From the NCBI GenBank assembly GCA_021825585.1, contig JAKAGT010000001.1, forward strand, positions 62,001-126,000: 64,000 bases of DNA. Reading direction: 5' to 3'. The notes beneath the pieces are model-generated. The model ran no database searches and had not been told where the DNA came from. It saw nothing but the letters and a program-made list of their open reading frames with translations. Source of the DNA: Bacteroidota bacterium (GTDB lineage: Bacteria > Bacteroidota > Ignavibacteria > Kryptoniales > JAKASW01). Both the position numbers and the translations under genes were made by a program. This document shows, piece by piece, positions 50,571-60,151 of this stretch. Each line of letters starts with the position of its first letter. Position 1 is the stretch's first letter.

Positions 50571-51478
50571 ACGGTTATCCGCTTTATTCTGAGGTTCTCC
50601 AGGTCCTCGCGTCCGATCTTCATTTCTGCCGCGATACGGATATGACGCACATCGTCTGGCTGTATACCGTAGAGTTTCGCACCGGCCGCGTCAAGCGCAA
50701 CTATGTCGGTGGAAATAAGCTGGGCCTTCATCGTCACCACATCATTAACCGACACTCCGCGCGGCCCGTTCTGTTTCATCACGTAGTACGCGTCGAGAAC
50801 ATTCAGTGTCGGCTTCCTGTAAGTAGCGAAATCCGCAATGCACTGATGAAGATCCGTGCGGTGCCAGTATTCACGGTCCCACACGTTTCCCATCATGTTC
50901 TTCAATCCCGCGGTCAACTTCGAGCCGCTGTGACATTTGAGGACAGGCACATTGATGAACACGTCCGACTCGAGAATCACCTCGTGTTCCTCAGTGGATT
51001 TGAGCGCTTTACCGTTATTGACGGAAACCTTGTTGTAATAGCTTGGGCTTCCGCCGGGGACCATCTTGCCGCCCGCGTCCTTGACCGCCTTTTCGATTCC
51101 GCTGTGAGTGTAACAGCGCTGCCATTCGTCGCATGGGTGATCGACGATGTTCACTTCCTTAGCTCCTGCCTCAAGGCAATGCCGAATAATTCTTGCGACC
51201 AGCTTTGGGTTTGTATTTCCGCCGCGCTCCGGAGAGACATCCCAGCCGATGTTCGGTTTGACGACGACCTTGTCCCCCTTCCTGACGAAGGACTTCATGC
51301 CGCCGAGCGCCCCGATTCCCTGATCAAACATCGAGTCCGCCTCACCGCCTTTAACCGCGACAAGGTCGTAAGGCAACTCAGCGCCGCCAAGCGCTCCAAA
51401 CAGACTACCGGCCTTCATGAATGTGCCGAACGCGATTGATGCGCCAAGGCTCCGTTTCACAAATGTGCGTCGATCCAT
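50567..51478 (-). CDS. Tat-exported DUF362 protein
   Basis: A 303-residue DUF362 family protein. The N-terminus MDRRTFVKRSLGASIAFG carries a twin-arginine signal (RRTFVK) followed by a hydrophobic stretch, so export in folded, cofactor-loaded form is likely. Family blocks are VVVKPNIGWD, VNIVDHPCDEW, FINVPVLKCHSGSKLTAGLK and NMMGNVWDREYWH. DUF362 proteins often accompany ferredoxin-like proteins; here the next gene encodes a polyferredoxin, with a 4-base overlap. The substrate is unknown. Confidence 0.9.
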   Translation of the reverse strand: MDRRTFVKRSLGASIAFGTFMKAGSLFGALGGAELPYDLVAVKGGEADSMFDQGIGALGGMKSFVRKGDKVVVKPNIGWDVSPERGGNTNPKLVARIIRHCLEAGAKEVNIVDHPCDEWQRCYTHSGIEKAVKDAGGKMVPGGSPSYYNKVSVNNGKALKSTEEHEVILESDVFINVPVLKCHSGSKLTAGLKNMMGNVWDREYWHRTDLHQCIADFATYRKPTLNVLDAYYVMKQNGPRGVSVNDVVTMKAQLISTDIVALDAAGAKLYGIQPDDVRHIRIAAEMKIGREDLENLRIKRITV

Positions 51479-51659
51479 AAACAGCTCCCTTAGTTCGTTT
51501 TAGATCAGCACTAGAAATTATTTGAAGGTTATGCGTTAATCAAGCATTACGATGGTGGTGCGGTGGGTTGGCGCCTCCCCGACTAATATCGGTGCCCCGG
51601 AGGTTGATAAGTACTCCGAGTTGCCGCAGCGAACCGGCCTATACCGACAGGTCCCGGAA

Positions 51660-53024
51660 TTACCCCTGGATTAAGTTGTACTCCTTGATCTTCCTGTAGA
51701 GAGTCTTCCGGTCTATGCCGAGTATCTGTGCTGCCTTCGATTGATGCCAGTTGGTTCGCTGAAGTATCTTGACGATGTACCGTTTCTCGACTTCTGAGAG
51801 AGGCATGTTGTCGGCGGCGAGGTCGTCGATCAGGTCGCTAGACTTCATCTGGAAGAGATGATCGGGAAGATCCTTGCAGTCTATGACGTCGCTTCCGGAG
51901 AGCGCGATGCTGCGCTCGATGACGTTCTCCAGCTCGCGGACGTTGCCCGGCCACGTATAGCGCATAAGACAGGCTGAGGCCTCGTGTGTCATCTGAATAT
52001 TCGGCTTCCCGAATTGCTCCCCGTATTTCTTCATGAAATGTTCCGTCAGGATCTGGATGTCCTCCGTCCTTTCTTTCAGGTCAGGCACCTGTATTGAAAT
52101 GACATTAAGCCTGTAGAAGAGGTCTTCCCTGAACTGGTCGTGTTTTATGAGCTCCTTAAGGTCTCGGTGAGTCGCGGCGATGACTCTGACGTCGACTTTC
52201 TTGACCTCATCGCTTCCGACCGGTCGTACTTCACCGGTCTCCACGACTCTCAGAAGTTTCGCCTGCGAACCGAGAGGCATGTCTCCGATCTCGTCCAGGA
52301 AGAGTGTTCCGCCGTTGGCCGTCTCAAATAGTCCCCGCCTGGAAGTAACCGCGCCGGTAAATGCTCCCTTCTCGTGACCGAACAGTTCGCTCTCGAGCAG
52401 CGATTCGGGTATCGCGCTGCAGTTCACCGTGACGAGCGGCATCGCCTTCCTGTCACTGTTGTAGTGAATCGCCTTTGCGATGAGTTCCTTGCCGGTGCCG
52501 CTTCTGCCGATCACGAGCACATTGCTGCGTGCATGAGATATCCGCTGTATGAGCGAGAAAATATCCTGCATCGCCTTGCTCTTGCCGATGATGTTGGAAA
52601 AGGAATACTTCCGTTCCACTTCCTGGCGCAGGAATTCAACTTCCCTCTGAAGCCTGCGCTGCTGTGTCGCGCGTTCAAGCAGCGAGAGGATCTCGTCAAT
52701 GTTGAAAGGCTTGCTGACGTAGTCGTAAGCTCCGGCCTTCATCGCGTTGACGGCGGAATCCACAGATCCAAAAGCGGTTATCATGATGACCATCGTATCC
52801 TTTTCCAGGTCCTTTATCCTCTTGAGTATGTCCATGCCCGAAGCGCGAGGCATCTGGATATCCGTTATCACTATATCGTAGTTCTTATCGTCGACAAGCG
52901 ACAGCGCTCTGGTACTGTCGGATGTTGACTCCACTGTGTAGCCGGCCCGCTTGAGAAACTTCTCCAGCATTGCCAGCATGTTGACGTCGTCGTCGACCGC
53001 CAGGATTGAAATATCTGCTCTCAT
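51660..53024 (-). CDS. NtrC-family sigma-54-dependent response regulator
   Basis: A 454-residue response regulator of the AtoC/ZraR type. The receiver (about 1-120) has Asp55 in IVITDIQMPRASG. The AAA+ domain (about 145-380) carries Walker A GRSGTGKELIAKAIHY, the sigma-54-contacting GAFTGAVTSRRGLFETA loop (GAFTGA intact) and GTLFLDEIGDMPL. The C-terminal Fis-type HTH (about 410-454) ends LQRTNWHQSKAAQILGIDRK. It lies 2 bases after the histidine kinase gene, and the pair is almost certainly one two-component system. It is also a candidate activator of the sigma-54-like promoters at 30494-30830. Confidence 0.95.
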   Translation of the reverse strand: MRADISILAVDDDVNMLAMLEKFLKRAGYTVESTSDSTRALSLVDDKNYDIVITDIQMPRASGMDILKRIKDLEKDTMVIMITAFGSVDSAVNAMKAGAYDYVSKPFNIDEILSLLERATQQRRLQREVEFLRQEVERKYSFSNIIGKSKAMQDIFSLIQRISHARSNVLVIGRSGTGKELIAKAIHYNSDRKAMPLVTVNCSAIPESLLESELFGHEKGAFTGAVTSRRGLFETANGGTLFLDEIGDMPLGSQAKLLRVVETGEVRPVGSDEVKKVDVRVIAATHRDLKELIKHDQFREDLFYRLNVISIQVPDLKERTEDIQILTEHFMKKYGEQFGKPNIQMTHEASACLMRYTWPGNVRELENVIERSIALSGSDVIDCKDLPDHLFQMKSSDLIDDLAADNMPLSEVEKRYIVKILQRTNWHQSKAAQILGIDRKTLYRKIKEYNLIQG

Positions 53025-53026
53025 AC

Positions 53027-55060
53027 CTATTTCCGAATGAATCCTTCCGAAACCGTGTTGTTATAAACCGGGAAACTCAATTTGAACGTAGTCCCCTTGT
53101 CAATAGAGCTCTCGACAGAGATGCTCCCTTTATGATCCTGCACAATTCTCTGGGTAATTGCAAGTCCGAGCCCGGTTCCCTTTCCCACCTCTTTAGTAGT
53201 AAAGAACGGGTTGAATATTTTTTCCAGGTTCTCCTCCGGAATTCCGCATCCCGTGTCGGAAATAAGGACCTCGACGGAATCCTCATCCCGTCCGCTCTGC
53301 ATGCCGGAGGAGATTGTCAGCCTCCCGCCATTTTCCATGGAGTGCACTGCGTTCACTATTAAATTTACGAAAACTTCCTGAAGTTGAGCAGCATCCCCGA
53401 AAACATACGGGAGATCTTCCACAAGCCGCAGTTCGAGCCCGATGGAAGACTTGTCGAGCTGGTTCTTCAGCAGCTGGAGGACGCTCTCGATTTCCGTGTT
53501 AAGCAGCACCGGTTTCGAGCGCAGTCTCTTCGGTCTCGCAAAATCCAGCAGCTGCTGAATAAGTTTCGCGATCCTGTTCGTCTCGCCCACGATCGCTTTA
53601 AGCTCGTCGTAGTTTCTTTCTCCGGATTTCATGTCCATCATCAAATACTCGGCATTGCCGAGGATGATGTTCAGAGGCGTGCCTATCTCGTGTGCGATGC
53701 CCGCGGATATCTGTCCGATGAACGAAAGCTTCTCGGTCTGGCGAAGCTCCATCTCGTACTGCTTGAGCTGGGTCACGTCGCGCATGATGAGAGCAGTGCC
53801 TATAAAAGTTCCTTCCTCGTCTTTGATGACGCTCCCTGTCAGGCTGATGATAACCCTCCGGCCCGACTTCGTCACACAGTCAAGCTCATAGTTCTTGACT
53901 ACTCCTTCGTTGCGGATTCTGTCAAGGATCACTTCATCGTCGCCTATCAGCCTCTTCTCAGGCGGAAGGAGTATCGAGAAGGGCTCGCCGTTTGCCTCGT
54001 CAGGCTGGAACTCGAAGAGGAGGGCCGCGCCCTTGTTCCACGACACGATCATCCTGTGCGCGTCCAGCCCCACGATCGCATCGGCGGAATTGTCCGTCAG
54101 GATGGAAATGTAATGTTCCTTCGAGGTCACTTCTTCTTCGAGAAGGAACCGCTTCAGACCGTAGCCGAGCTGGTCGGCCATCGCGAGGAAGATATTAAGA
54201 TTTTCATCCTGAAGTTCCGGTATTGTACTTTCGCGCATCGGGGCCGATGTATAGGCGAGCAAGAGCAGGCCGATCAGCGAGTCGCCTGCCGAGACGGGGA
54301 GCATCAGGAGAATTCTGCGATGCCCGAACACCTCCTGCGTTATGGCATAGCTCCTCCGGGCACTTGATTCTCCGGCAAATTGATCCGCCAGCCCGTCGAT
54401 GAAGCTCATATCCCGGTCGCGATTAATCGGGGCAGGACTCGGCGCGCCCTCGGGGACAGCCGATTCATAGACCAGCCGTTGAACGCTCTCATCGAACGCG
54501 AAGAATTCGACCGAGTTCGCATGCGATTCTTCCTTTATTATTACAATCGCAGCCCTGAGCGCTTCGCTGTACGTACTGGCCGAGCCGATTGCATCCGTGA
54601 ACCGGAGGAGCGTTTCGCGCTGTCGCTCTATGACGCGGCGTCTCGAAATATTCACTTCGCTCTGGTGTGCCTGATAAGCGTTTGCATACTGATAAATGAT
54701 TTCATGGAAACAGCCGTCTACTCTTCTTGAATAGCTGAAGATGTCGTGCTCATTCTGCATTTTACGCCGCACGACTGAAACGATGGCGTCTTCCCCCAGG
54801 AGAAAAGTCTCGTGCACCGAAGTGAGAGTCAGGAGTCCGTTGTAAGGCGGCTTTGCAATCCGTTCCGTAAATTTCGTCAAACGCGAGCTGCCGAGATTGT
54901 TCAGCAGATCGAGAATGCAATGAAGGAGCTCGGTTATCTGGCTTTTGTAGAAAGGTATCTGCGTACTGCCGGAATACTTCGGGATAGAGTTTATCGAAGA
55001 GACCCATCTCTCGGTTATTGCATCGAAATTATTCGTTATTATCTGTACTAGCTCGTCCAT
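53027..55060 (-). CDS. PAS-domain sensor histidine kinase partner
   Basis: A 677-residue kinase. The N-terminal region (about 1-115) resembles RsbR-type helical domains, then comes a GAF-like domain (about 155-305), a PAS domain (about 318-445, with [20 protein letters not shown] and [17 protein letters not shown]), and the HisKA-ATPase core with [20 protein letters not shown], the N box [29 protein letters not shown] and GTGLGLAI. No membrane helix is visible, so the signal is internal. It precedes its cognate regulator by 2 bases. The family shapes of the two N-terminal domains are by-eye judgements. Confidence 0.92.
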   Translation of the reverse strand: MDELVQIITNNFDAITERWVSSINSIPKYSGSTQIPFYKSQITELLHCILDLLNNLGSSRLTKFTERIAKPPYNGLLTLTSVHETFLLGEDAIVSVVRRKMQNEHDIFSYSRRVDGCFHEIIYQYANAYQAHQSEVNISRRRVIERQRETLLRFTDAIGSASTYSEALRAAIVIIKEESHANSVEFFAFDESVQRLVYESAVPEGAPSPAPINRDRDMSFIDGLADQFAGESSARRSYAITQEVFGHRRILLMLPVSAGDSLIGLLLLAYTSAPMRESTIPELQDENLNIFLAMADQLGYGLKRFLLEEEVTSKEHYISILTDNSADAIVGLDAHRMIVSWNKGAALLFEFQPDEANGEPFSILLPPEKRLIGDDEVILDRIRNEGVVKNYELDCVTKSGRRVIISLTGSVIKDEEGTFIGTALIMRDVTQLKQYEMELRQTEKLSFIGQISAGIAHEIGTPLNIILGNAEYLMMDMKSGERNYDELKAIVGETNRIAKLIQQLLDFARPKRLRSKPVLLNTEIESVLQLLKNQLDKSSIGLELRLVEDLPYVFGDAAQLQEVFVNLIVNAVHSMENGGRLTISSGMQSGRDEDSVEVLISDTGCGIPEENLEKIFNPFFTTKEVGKGTGLGLAITQRIVQDHKGSISVESSIDKGTTFKLSFPVYNNTVSEGFIRK

Positions 55061-55144
55061 GCCATTCTATTCTGTCTCAAGGTGCCGAATTCCGCAATTT
55101 CGCATTCCGGCCATTCAGCGGTATCATAAACAAGACTCAATGAA

Positions 55145-55930
55145 TTAACTCTTGACTCCGAAATAAGCCGTCGCTATTCCGTAAGTCAGCGGTATCGACC
55201 TCACATCCTTGAAATGCGCATTCCTCATGACATTCTCGAAGTCGCGTCCGTCCGGGAAGGCCGATACCGAATTCGGGAGGTAGGAGTATGCCGCAGGATC
55301 CTTTGAGATTATCCTCCCGAGCAGCGGCAATATCCTCTTGAAATAGAAGAAGTATATCTGCTTCACGGGAAAAACCTTCGGCTTTGAAAATTCAAGGACC
55401 ACGAGCTTCCCGCCGGACTTAAGAACTCTCTGCATTTCGGCAATTCCCCTCTCGAGACTCCCGAAGTTTCTCACTCCGAAGGCCACGGCAGTGACGTCGA
55501 AGGTGTTGTCCGGGAAAGGGAGCAGTTCGGCATCTGCCTGTACGATCTCAACTTTGCCGTCCAGCCGCATCCTGCTCTTCTTAGCGTCGAAAGTCCGAAT
55601 CATGTTTTCCGCAAAATCTACGGAGACTATCCTGGACGGGTTGAACTTAGCAGCCTCAATCGAAAGATCGCCGGTCCCGCATGCGATATCGAGAAACGAA
55701 TTCGCCGGCAGAAGGCCTGAGATCCTTATCGCGCGCTTGCGCCAGTAACGGTCTATGCCGGCACTGAGGAAATGGTTGAGGAAATCGTAATGGCCGGAGA
55801 TGCCGTTAAACATCCGGCGCACATATGTGCTTTTCACCGACGGATCCAGGGAATAGCCGGTCATTCCATCCCCTTCCCGGTCCCTCTCGTACATCTCAGC
55901 GTTGTTCATCCGCTCTAGACTTGAGCTCAT
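55145..55930 (-). CDS. ubiE: UbiE/MenG-type quinone methyltransferase
   Basis: A 261-residue class I methyltransferase of the UbiE/MenG family, which methylates demethylmenaquinone or ubiquinone precursors. The SAM motif I DIACGTGDLSIEAA, DAELLPFPDNTFDVTAVAFG and VRNFGSLERGIAEMQRVLK are diagnostic, as is ISGHYDFLNHFLSAGIDRYW in the N-terminal part. The first ATG at 55930 overlaps the TPR gene by 35 bases; a later ATG, about 22 codons in, just before GYSLDPSV, could also serve. Menaquinone rather than ubiquinone is likely in this lineage. Confidence 0.95.
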   Translation of the reverse strand: MSSSLERMNNAEMYERDREGDGMTGYSLDPSVKSTYVRRMFNGISGHYDFLNHFLSAGIDRYWRKRAIRISGLLPANSFLDIACGTGDLSIEAAKFNPSRIVSVDFAENMIRTFDAKKSRMRLDGKVEIVQADAELLPFPDNTFDVTAVAFGVRNFGSLERGIAEMQRVLKSGGKLVVLEFSKPKVFPVKQIYFFYFKRILPLLGRIISKDPAAYSYLPNSVSAFPDGRDFENVMRNAHFKDVRSIPLTYGIATAYFGVKS

Positions 55931-56891
55931 CGATCCTCTTTCGATAGAGGTCCTCTTTCTGCGGCTTTTTCTTCATGAGAATCGTGTATGCTTCGATGGC
56001 TGTGTCTATTTGTCCCTGCTGTTCAAATATAACTGCAAGAGTTTCAGTTACGATTTCCGGAGTCAGCTCGATCCCGCCGTCTTCTTCACGGTTTGCGGGA
56101 CGACTCTCGGCAGGTTTGATCGGGGATGCAGACTCCAGCTTCCTGGCAAGAATCTCGACATCGAATTTAAATTCCTCACCTTCGGATTTAGAAGGCTCCT
56201 CCTGATCGGGCGTCTTCTTATTCCTGGAAGACTCATCAGAGAATTCTCGTGCAACCCTGTCGATTATTTCCCGCGCAGTGCCGGCGCTCTTTTCCTCGTC
56301 AGGGCGCTCCTTGTCGCGGTCCCTGACCGGCTCTTTCACATCACCTGCCGCTGCCGGCGGCCTGACCAGGCTTGCCTGGAGAGGAGAGAGTTCCTCCCCG
56401 ATAATCGAATCAAGACCGGGTATCAGGAAATCTTCCTGTGATGCGGGCTCGGGGTTTGCCTTCAGGGTCTGTTCGACGGTCTTCATAATATCGCTGCCGG
56501 AAGCCGCACTCTTTCGGTACTGCTCTGCCAGCTTTCTCCCGATCGAGTCCGCCTGCTCCTGGCTCTCCAGCTCTACCTTCAACTTCTCTATCATCCGCGA
56601 TCCCGGATGGAGTTGGTCCGCTTTCTGAAGCTCCTTCCGCGCATCGATGTAGAGTCCTGCGCGCATCATAGCCATTGAAAGAACCGCATGTCCGGTCGAA
56701 TAATTCGGGTGGGCTATCACCCCGCGTTGAGCCACAGACAGCGCTTCACCGACCCTATCGATCTCAAGGTAGAAATAGGATAGCATCGCGAAGAAAGACG
56801 ACGCGGGATTCTTCCGAACTCTCTCCTCGAGAAACTGAAGAAGCTGCACATCCTTGCCACCAAATTGATAATTCATATCAGCTATTTGCAA
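55896..56891 (-). CDS. TPR-repeat protein
   Basis: A 331-residue protein with TPR-like repeats at the N-terminus (about 20-115: SSFFAMLSYFYLEIDRVGEA, AHPNYSTGHAVLSMAMMRAG, EARKEL-type turns) and one at the C-terminus (about 275-320: TLAVIFEQQGQIDTAIEAYT). The centre (about 120-270) is a charged, Glu/Lys/Pro-rich disordered linker. No signal peptide or enzyme motif is visible. It is encoded in the run from miaB to ubiE, which mainly serves the envelope and quinones. The exact role is not known. Confidence 0.85.
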   Translation of the reverse strand: MQIADMNYQFGGKDVQLLQFLEERVRKNPASSFFAMLSYFYLEIDRVGEALSVAQRGVIAHPNYSTGHAVLSMAMMRAGLYIDARKELQKADQLHPGSRMIEKLKVELESQEQADSIGRKLAEQYRKSAASGSDIMKTVEQTLKANPEPASQEDFLIPGLDSIIGEELSPLQASLVRPPAAAGDVKEPVRDRDKERPDEEKSAGTAREIIDRVAREFSDESSRNKKTPDQEEPSKSEGEEFKFDVEILARKLESASPIKPAESRPANREEDGGIELTPEIVTETLAVIFEQQGQIDTAIEAYTILMKKKPQKEDLYRKRIDELKSRADEQR

Positions 56892-56947
56892 AAGCGTGAC
56901 GACAGCGCGTTCGATTCATGACATTCACATACGACAAAAATCGCCGT

Positions 56948-58468
56948 CTATTCAGCGACCTGCTCCGCAGCCGGCTGAGCTTTCGGAACAGTTCTGACCG
57001 CCGCCTTCCTTGCCATAACCGCCTGCTTTATTGAGAGATACGAAATCGTGCTGAAGCCGACAAAATAAAGCGTCTGGAACGGAACCGCAGCAATCTCAAG
57101 ATCGACTATGGACATTACAATGCCCGCAAGGCAATAGACCGCCAAAACTACTTCGGCAATTGAGACCCAGTTGATCTTCCTTTGCGTGTATTTCTTGTCT
57201 GCCCACGATCCCTGTTTTCCTGTCACTCCGTACTTCGGGGTTCTGACAAACTCCGTCTTCTTGTTCATGAGGCCTTCGATTACAGCCTTCGTGTTGTTGA
57301 CGGACAGCCCCATGCTCCCTGCCATAAAAACAGGGAAGAGATAAATTCGTCTTCTCCAGTCGCTGTACACGTCCTTCTGGCTGTAGAGGTAGAAAACGAA
57401 CGACCCGAAGAAAGCAAACACAAAGCCGCTCATCAGCATGAATGTCGCATCGAATTGCCCGGAGTGTTTGATGAAGACAATCGGAACCTGCAGGATTCCG
57501 ATGAGAAGGACGAACGGGTAAACCATACTCGCCGAGAGATGAATCGTGGAATGGATTTTCACCCGTAGCGGTAATTTCGATTTCCAAACCCGCGGAAGTA
57601 ATTTCTTGGACGCCTCAATTGATCCCTTGGTCCACCTGAACTGCTGCGAACGAAGTCCGTTCACATCGGCCGGGAGTTCGGCCGGAGAAGTATACTCCTT
57701 CATGAAAACGAACTGCCAGCCTCTAAGCTGCGCCCGATAACTCAGGTCCAGGTCCTCTGCCAGTGTATCGGCCTCCCAGTTGCCCGAATCCTCGATGCAT
57801 CGCCGGCGCCAAATACCCGCAGTCCCGTTGAAGTTTATGAAAAATCCCGCCTTGTTCCTCACCTGCTGCTCGATGACAAAATGTCCGTCGAGCGCGATTG
57901 CCTGTGCTCGGGTAAGTATCGAGTAATCACTGTTTATGTGCTCCCATCTCGTCTGGACTAACCCCACATTGTCATTGGCGAAATAAGGAAGAGTTCTCTT
58001 GAGAAAATCTGCCCGCGGTATGAAGTCCGCATCGAATATGGCGACATATTCGCCTCTTGCTTCGGGGAGAGCACTTTTGAGGGCTCCCGCCTTGTAACCC
58101 TGACGGTTGCTCCGCCTCACGTGCTTAATATCAAATCCTTCGGCGCTCTTCTCGATAATCTTCCGGCCGATGATTGCGGTAGTCTCGTCGGTCGAGTCGT
58201 CCAGGACCTGAATTTCAATTTTGTCTTTCGGATAATCCAGCGAACAGATTGCATCGATCGCGCGGTTCACGACATACAGTTCGTTGTAAACAGGGAGTTG
58301 CACGGTGACCACAGGAAAATCTTTCAGATCCCCCGCCTTTGCTACCTGCCTGTTCCGATATCTAAAGTAGTAGAATATCATTAAGAAGCCGTTCGAGCCG
58401 AAAATAAAAGGAAAGCTCAGAACGACTATATACATTACCAACAACGCGTGTTCAACGCCCGTTGACAT
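56948..58468 (-). CDS. cellulose-synthase-like family 2 glycosyltransferase
   Basis: A 506-residue membrane glycosyltransferase. After a first membrane helix (about 8-30), the GT-2 domain (about 45-275) shows the processive-type residues: VQLPVYNELYVVNRAIDAIC, EIQVLDDSTDETT, IFDADFIPRADFL, ADTLAEDLDLSYRAQLRGW and the QQFRW of the QxxRW motif. Four or more membrane helices follow (about 310-330, 345-365, 385-410 and 430-470). It could build a surface polysaccharide or glycolipid; the donor is unknown. It lies between lptE and the TPR gene. Confidence 0.92.
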   Translation of the reverse strand: MSTGVEHALLVMYIVVLSFPFIFGSNGFLMIFYYFRYRNRQVAKAGDLKDFPVVTVQLPVYNELYVVNRAIDAICSLDYPKDKIEIQVLDDSTDETTAIIGRKIIEKSAEGFDIKHVRRSNRQGYKAGALKSALPEARGEYVAIFDADFIPRADFLKRTLPYFANDNVGLVQTRWEHINSDYSILTRAQAIALDGHFVIEQQVRNKAGFFINFNGTAGIWRRRCIEDSGNWEADTLAEDLDLSYRAQLRGWQFVFMKEYTSPAELPADVNGLRSQQFRWTKGSIEASKKLLPRVWKSKLPLRVKIHSTIHLSASMVYPFVLLIGILQVPIVFIKHSGQFDATFMLMSGFVFAFFGSFVFYLYSQKDVYSDWRRRIYLFPVFMAGSMGLSVNNTKAVIEGLMNKKTEFVRTPKYGVTGKQGSWADKKYTQRKINWVSIAEVVLAVYCLAGIVMSIVDLEIAAVPFQTLYFVGFSTISYLSIKQAVMARKAAVRTVPKAQPAAEQVAE

Positions 58469-58489
58469 TTCGAATAACTCCTTCAGTAT

Positions 58490-58984
58490 TTACCAGTTTG
58501 TTACCAGGGCCAGGAGAATATCATCAGTTAATTTGTCCTCGGCCTGTGTTAATCCAGCATCTCTGTTTGACGGACCCTGACTGGGATCGTACTCGCCCCA
58601 GTCGGAAAAGTCTTTTGTCCAAATAATCTTCTGCGTCTTCAAGTTCTGAAACTTGACCGATACGTTTATGGTGATTCGCCATTTGCCAACCTGCTGGTTC
58701 CCCGTAACTGAGGTGGGTTGCGTTGTAACGCTGTTTACCACGCCGATCACGGCAGCATCTGCATTCGACATATTCGTAACCTGATAAGTGTTGTCCGCAA
58801 CGAGTTTCTGTGTCAACATGTTTGTCAGATTGGTCCTGAGGTTAGGATCGCCATAGCCGCTTCTGTCGTCGAAAACCTGCACGGCAACGGAATGGACACC
58901 CGGCGGGAGCGCAGCTCCGCGGAAGGAATAAGTACAGCCGAAAAACGTCACCGCAAGTGCCAGAATCGCGCAGTATTTCATCAA
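58490..58984 (-). CDS. lptE: LptE, LPS-assembly lipoprotein
   Basis: A 164-residue outer-membrane lipoprotein that with LptD inserts LPS. The signal peptide ends in a lipobox-like FFGC (Cys17), then the mature part has the LptE pattern YSFRGAALPPGVHSVAVQVF, DDRSGYGDPNLRTNLTN and the late KIIWTKDFSDWGEYDPSQG. The same first-block signature is common in FCB-lineage LptE. It starts inside the stop of the upstream regulator gene (ATGA overlap) and is followed by a glycosyltransferase, so the operon context is envelope biogenesis. Confidence 0.88.
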   Translation of the reverse strand: MMKYCAILALAVTFFGCTYSFRGAALPPGVHSVAVQVFDDRSGYGDPNLRTNLTNMLTQKLVADNTYQVTNMSNADAAVIGVVNSVTTQPTSVTGNQQVGKWRITINVSVKFQNLKTQKIIWTKDFSDWGEYDPSQGPSNRDAGLTQAEDKLTDDILLALVTNW

Positions 58985-60150
58985 ACATCCTTTAATTTAT
59001 ATTGTTGGAGCTTGCGATACAAAGAACGCATGCTTATGCCCAGTGCTTGCGCAGCCATTCGTTTGTTCCCGTGAAATTTCTTTATCGCGCTCTGAATGAG
59101 GTATTTTTCCATCTCCTCAAGGTTAAGCTCCTTGCCGTCGGAAGAGTCTTCTGCCTCTTCATGCGGCCCCGGTACATATTGCGGAACAGGAAGCGCGAGT
59201 TTCCTTTCCGGCCTGTCGGCCTGGAAAAAGGACTTCAAATCGACTATGTCGTTCTTGATTTCCCAGAGGGCCCTCAGAATAAGCTCGCGTTCGGATTCTT
59301 CGGGCGTTTTGTCGACCCGAACAGGGAGAAACCTGCTGGTCGGCTCGCCGGAATAAAATGCCCCCGATTTGGGCAGATATTTCTCTATGGCAGCCGCATC
59401 CACATGGTTGCCGCGTTCAAGGACTATCACGCTCTCCACCAAGTTCCTCAGCTCACGGACATTCCCCGGCCACTCAAGGCCGCTCAAAATCTCGATTGAC
59501 TCGCGAGAAAAACCGCCAAACACTATTTTGTTGCGCTCGCAGAACTCATGCGAGAACTTTTCGATGAAAATCGGGATATCCTCCCTTCGCTCCCTGAGCG
59601 GAGGGATGTACAAGTTCACCGACCTCAGGCGGAAGTAGAGGTCCTGCCGGAAGAATCCTTTTGCTACTTCGTCTTCCAGAGACTTATTCGACGCGGCAAT
59701 GACCCTGACGTCGGAAGTCTGCGTCGCCGACGAGCCGACGCGCATATACTCTCCGGTCTCTATCACGCGGAGGAGCTTCACCTGAAGCGGAAGCGGCATG
59801 TCCCCGATCTCGTCGAGAAAGAGCGTACCGCCGTCCGCGATTTCAAAATAACCCTTCCTCGTCTCTACGGCACCGGTGAACGCCCCGCGTTGATGACCGA
59901 ACAACTCAGACTCGAGTATTCCCTCAGGGATGGCACCGCAGTTTACTGCAACTACAGACCTGGCGGACCGTGCACTCGCACCGTGAATGGCCCGCGCTAC
60001 GATTTCCTTCCCTACCCCGCTCTCGCCGTTTATGAGAACGGTAACGTCGGTCGGTGCGACTTTCATTATGGTCGCAATGACCTCTTTCATCGCGGGCGAG
60101 GTACCGACGATTCCAAATTTTTCCTGAAATTCTTCCGCTGTCATTTCCAT
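58981..60150 (-). CDS. sigma-54-interacting AAA+ regulator without a receiver domain
   Basis: A 389-residue Fis-family regulator. It has only a 12-residue lead before the AAA+ domain: Walker A GESGVGKEIVARAIHG, GAFTGAVETRKGYFEIA (GAFTGA intact) and DGGTLFLDEIGDMPL. A charged linker (about 300-340) leads to the C-terminal Fis HTH (KKFHGNKRMAAQALGISMRS). Without a receiver or sensor domain it may be constitutively competent or controlled by protein contact. It overlaps lptE by 4 bases, an arrangement known in the FCB lineage. It may control envelope genes, or act at the sigma-54-like promoters at 30494-30830. Confidence 0.93.
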   Translation of the reverse strand: MEMTAEEFQEKFGIVGTSPAMKEVIATIMKVAPTDVTVLINGESGVGKEIVARAIHGASARSARSVVAVNCGAIPEGILESELFGHQRGAFTGAVETRKGYFEIADGGTLFLDEIGDMPLPLQVKLLRVIETGEYMRVGSSATQTSDVRVIAASNKSLEDEVAKGFFRQDLYFRLRSVNLYIPPLRERREDIPIFIEKFSHEFCERNKIVFGGFSRESIEILSGLEWPGNVRELRNLVESVIVLERGNHVDAAAIEKYLPKSGAFYSGEPTSRFLPVRVDKTPEESERELILRALWEIKNDIVDLKSFFQADRPERKLALPVPQYVPGPHEEAEDSSDGKELNLEEMEKYLIQSAIKKFHGNKRMAAQALGISMRSLYRKLQQYKLKDV

Positions 60151-60151
60151 T

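Noticed and set aside
51541-51610. GC-rich inverted repeat between the DUF362 gene and the NtrC-type regulator gene
   Set aside because: Only CCTCC/GGAGG and a four-base inner stem pair, with no T-run. It may be a weak terminator of the regulator gene but is not strong enough to list.
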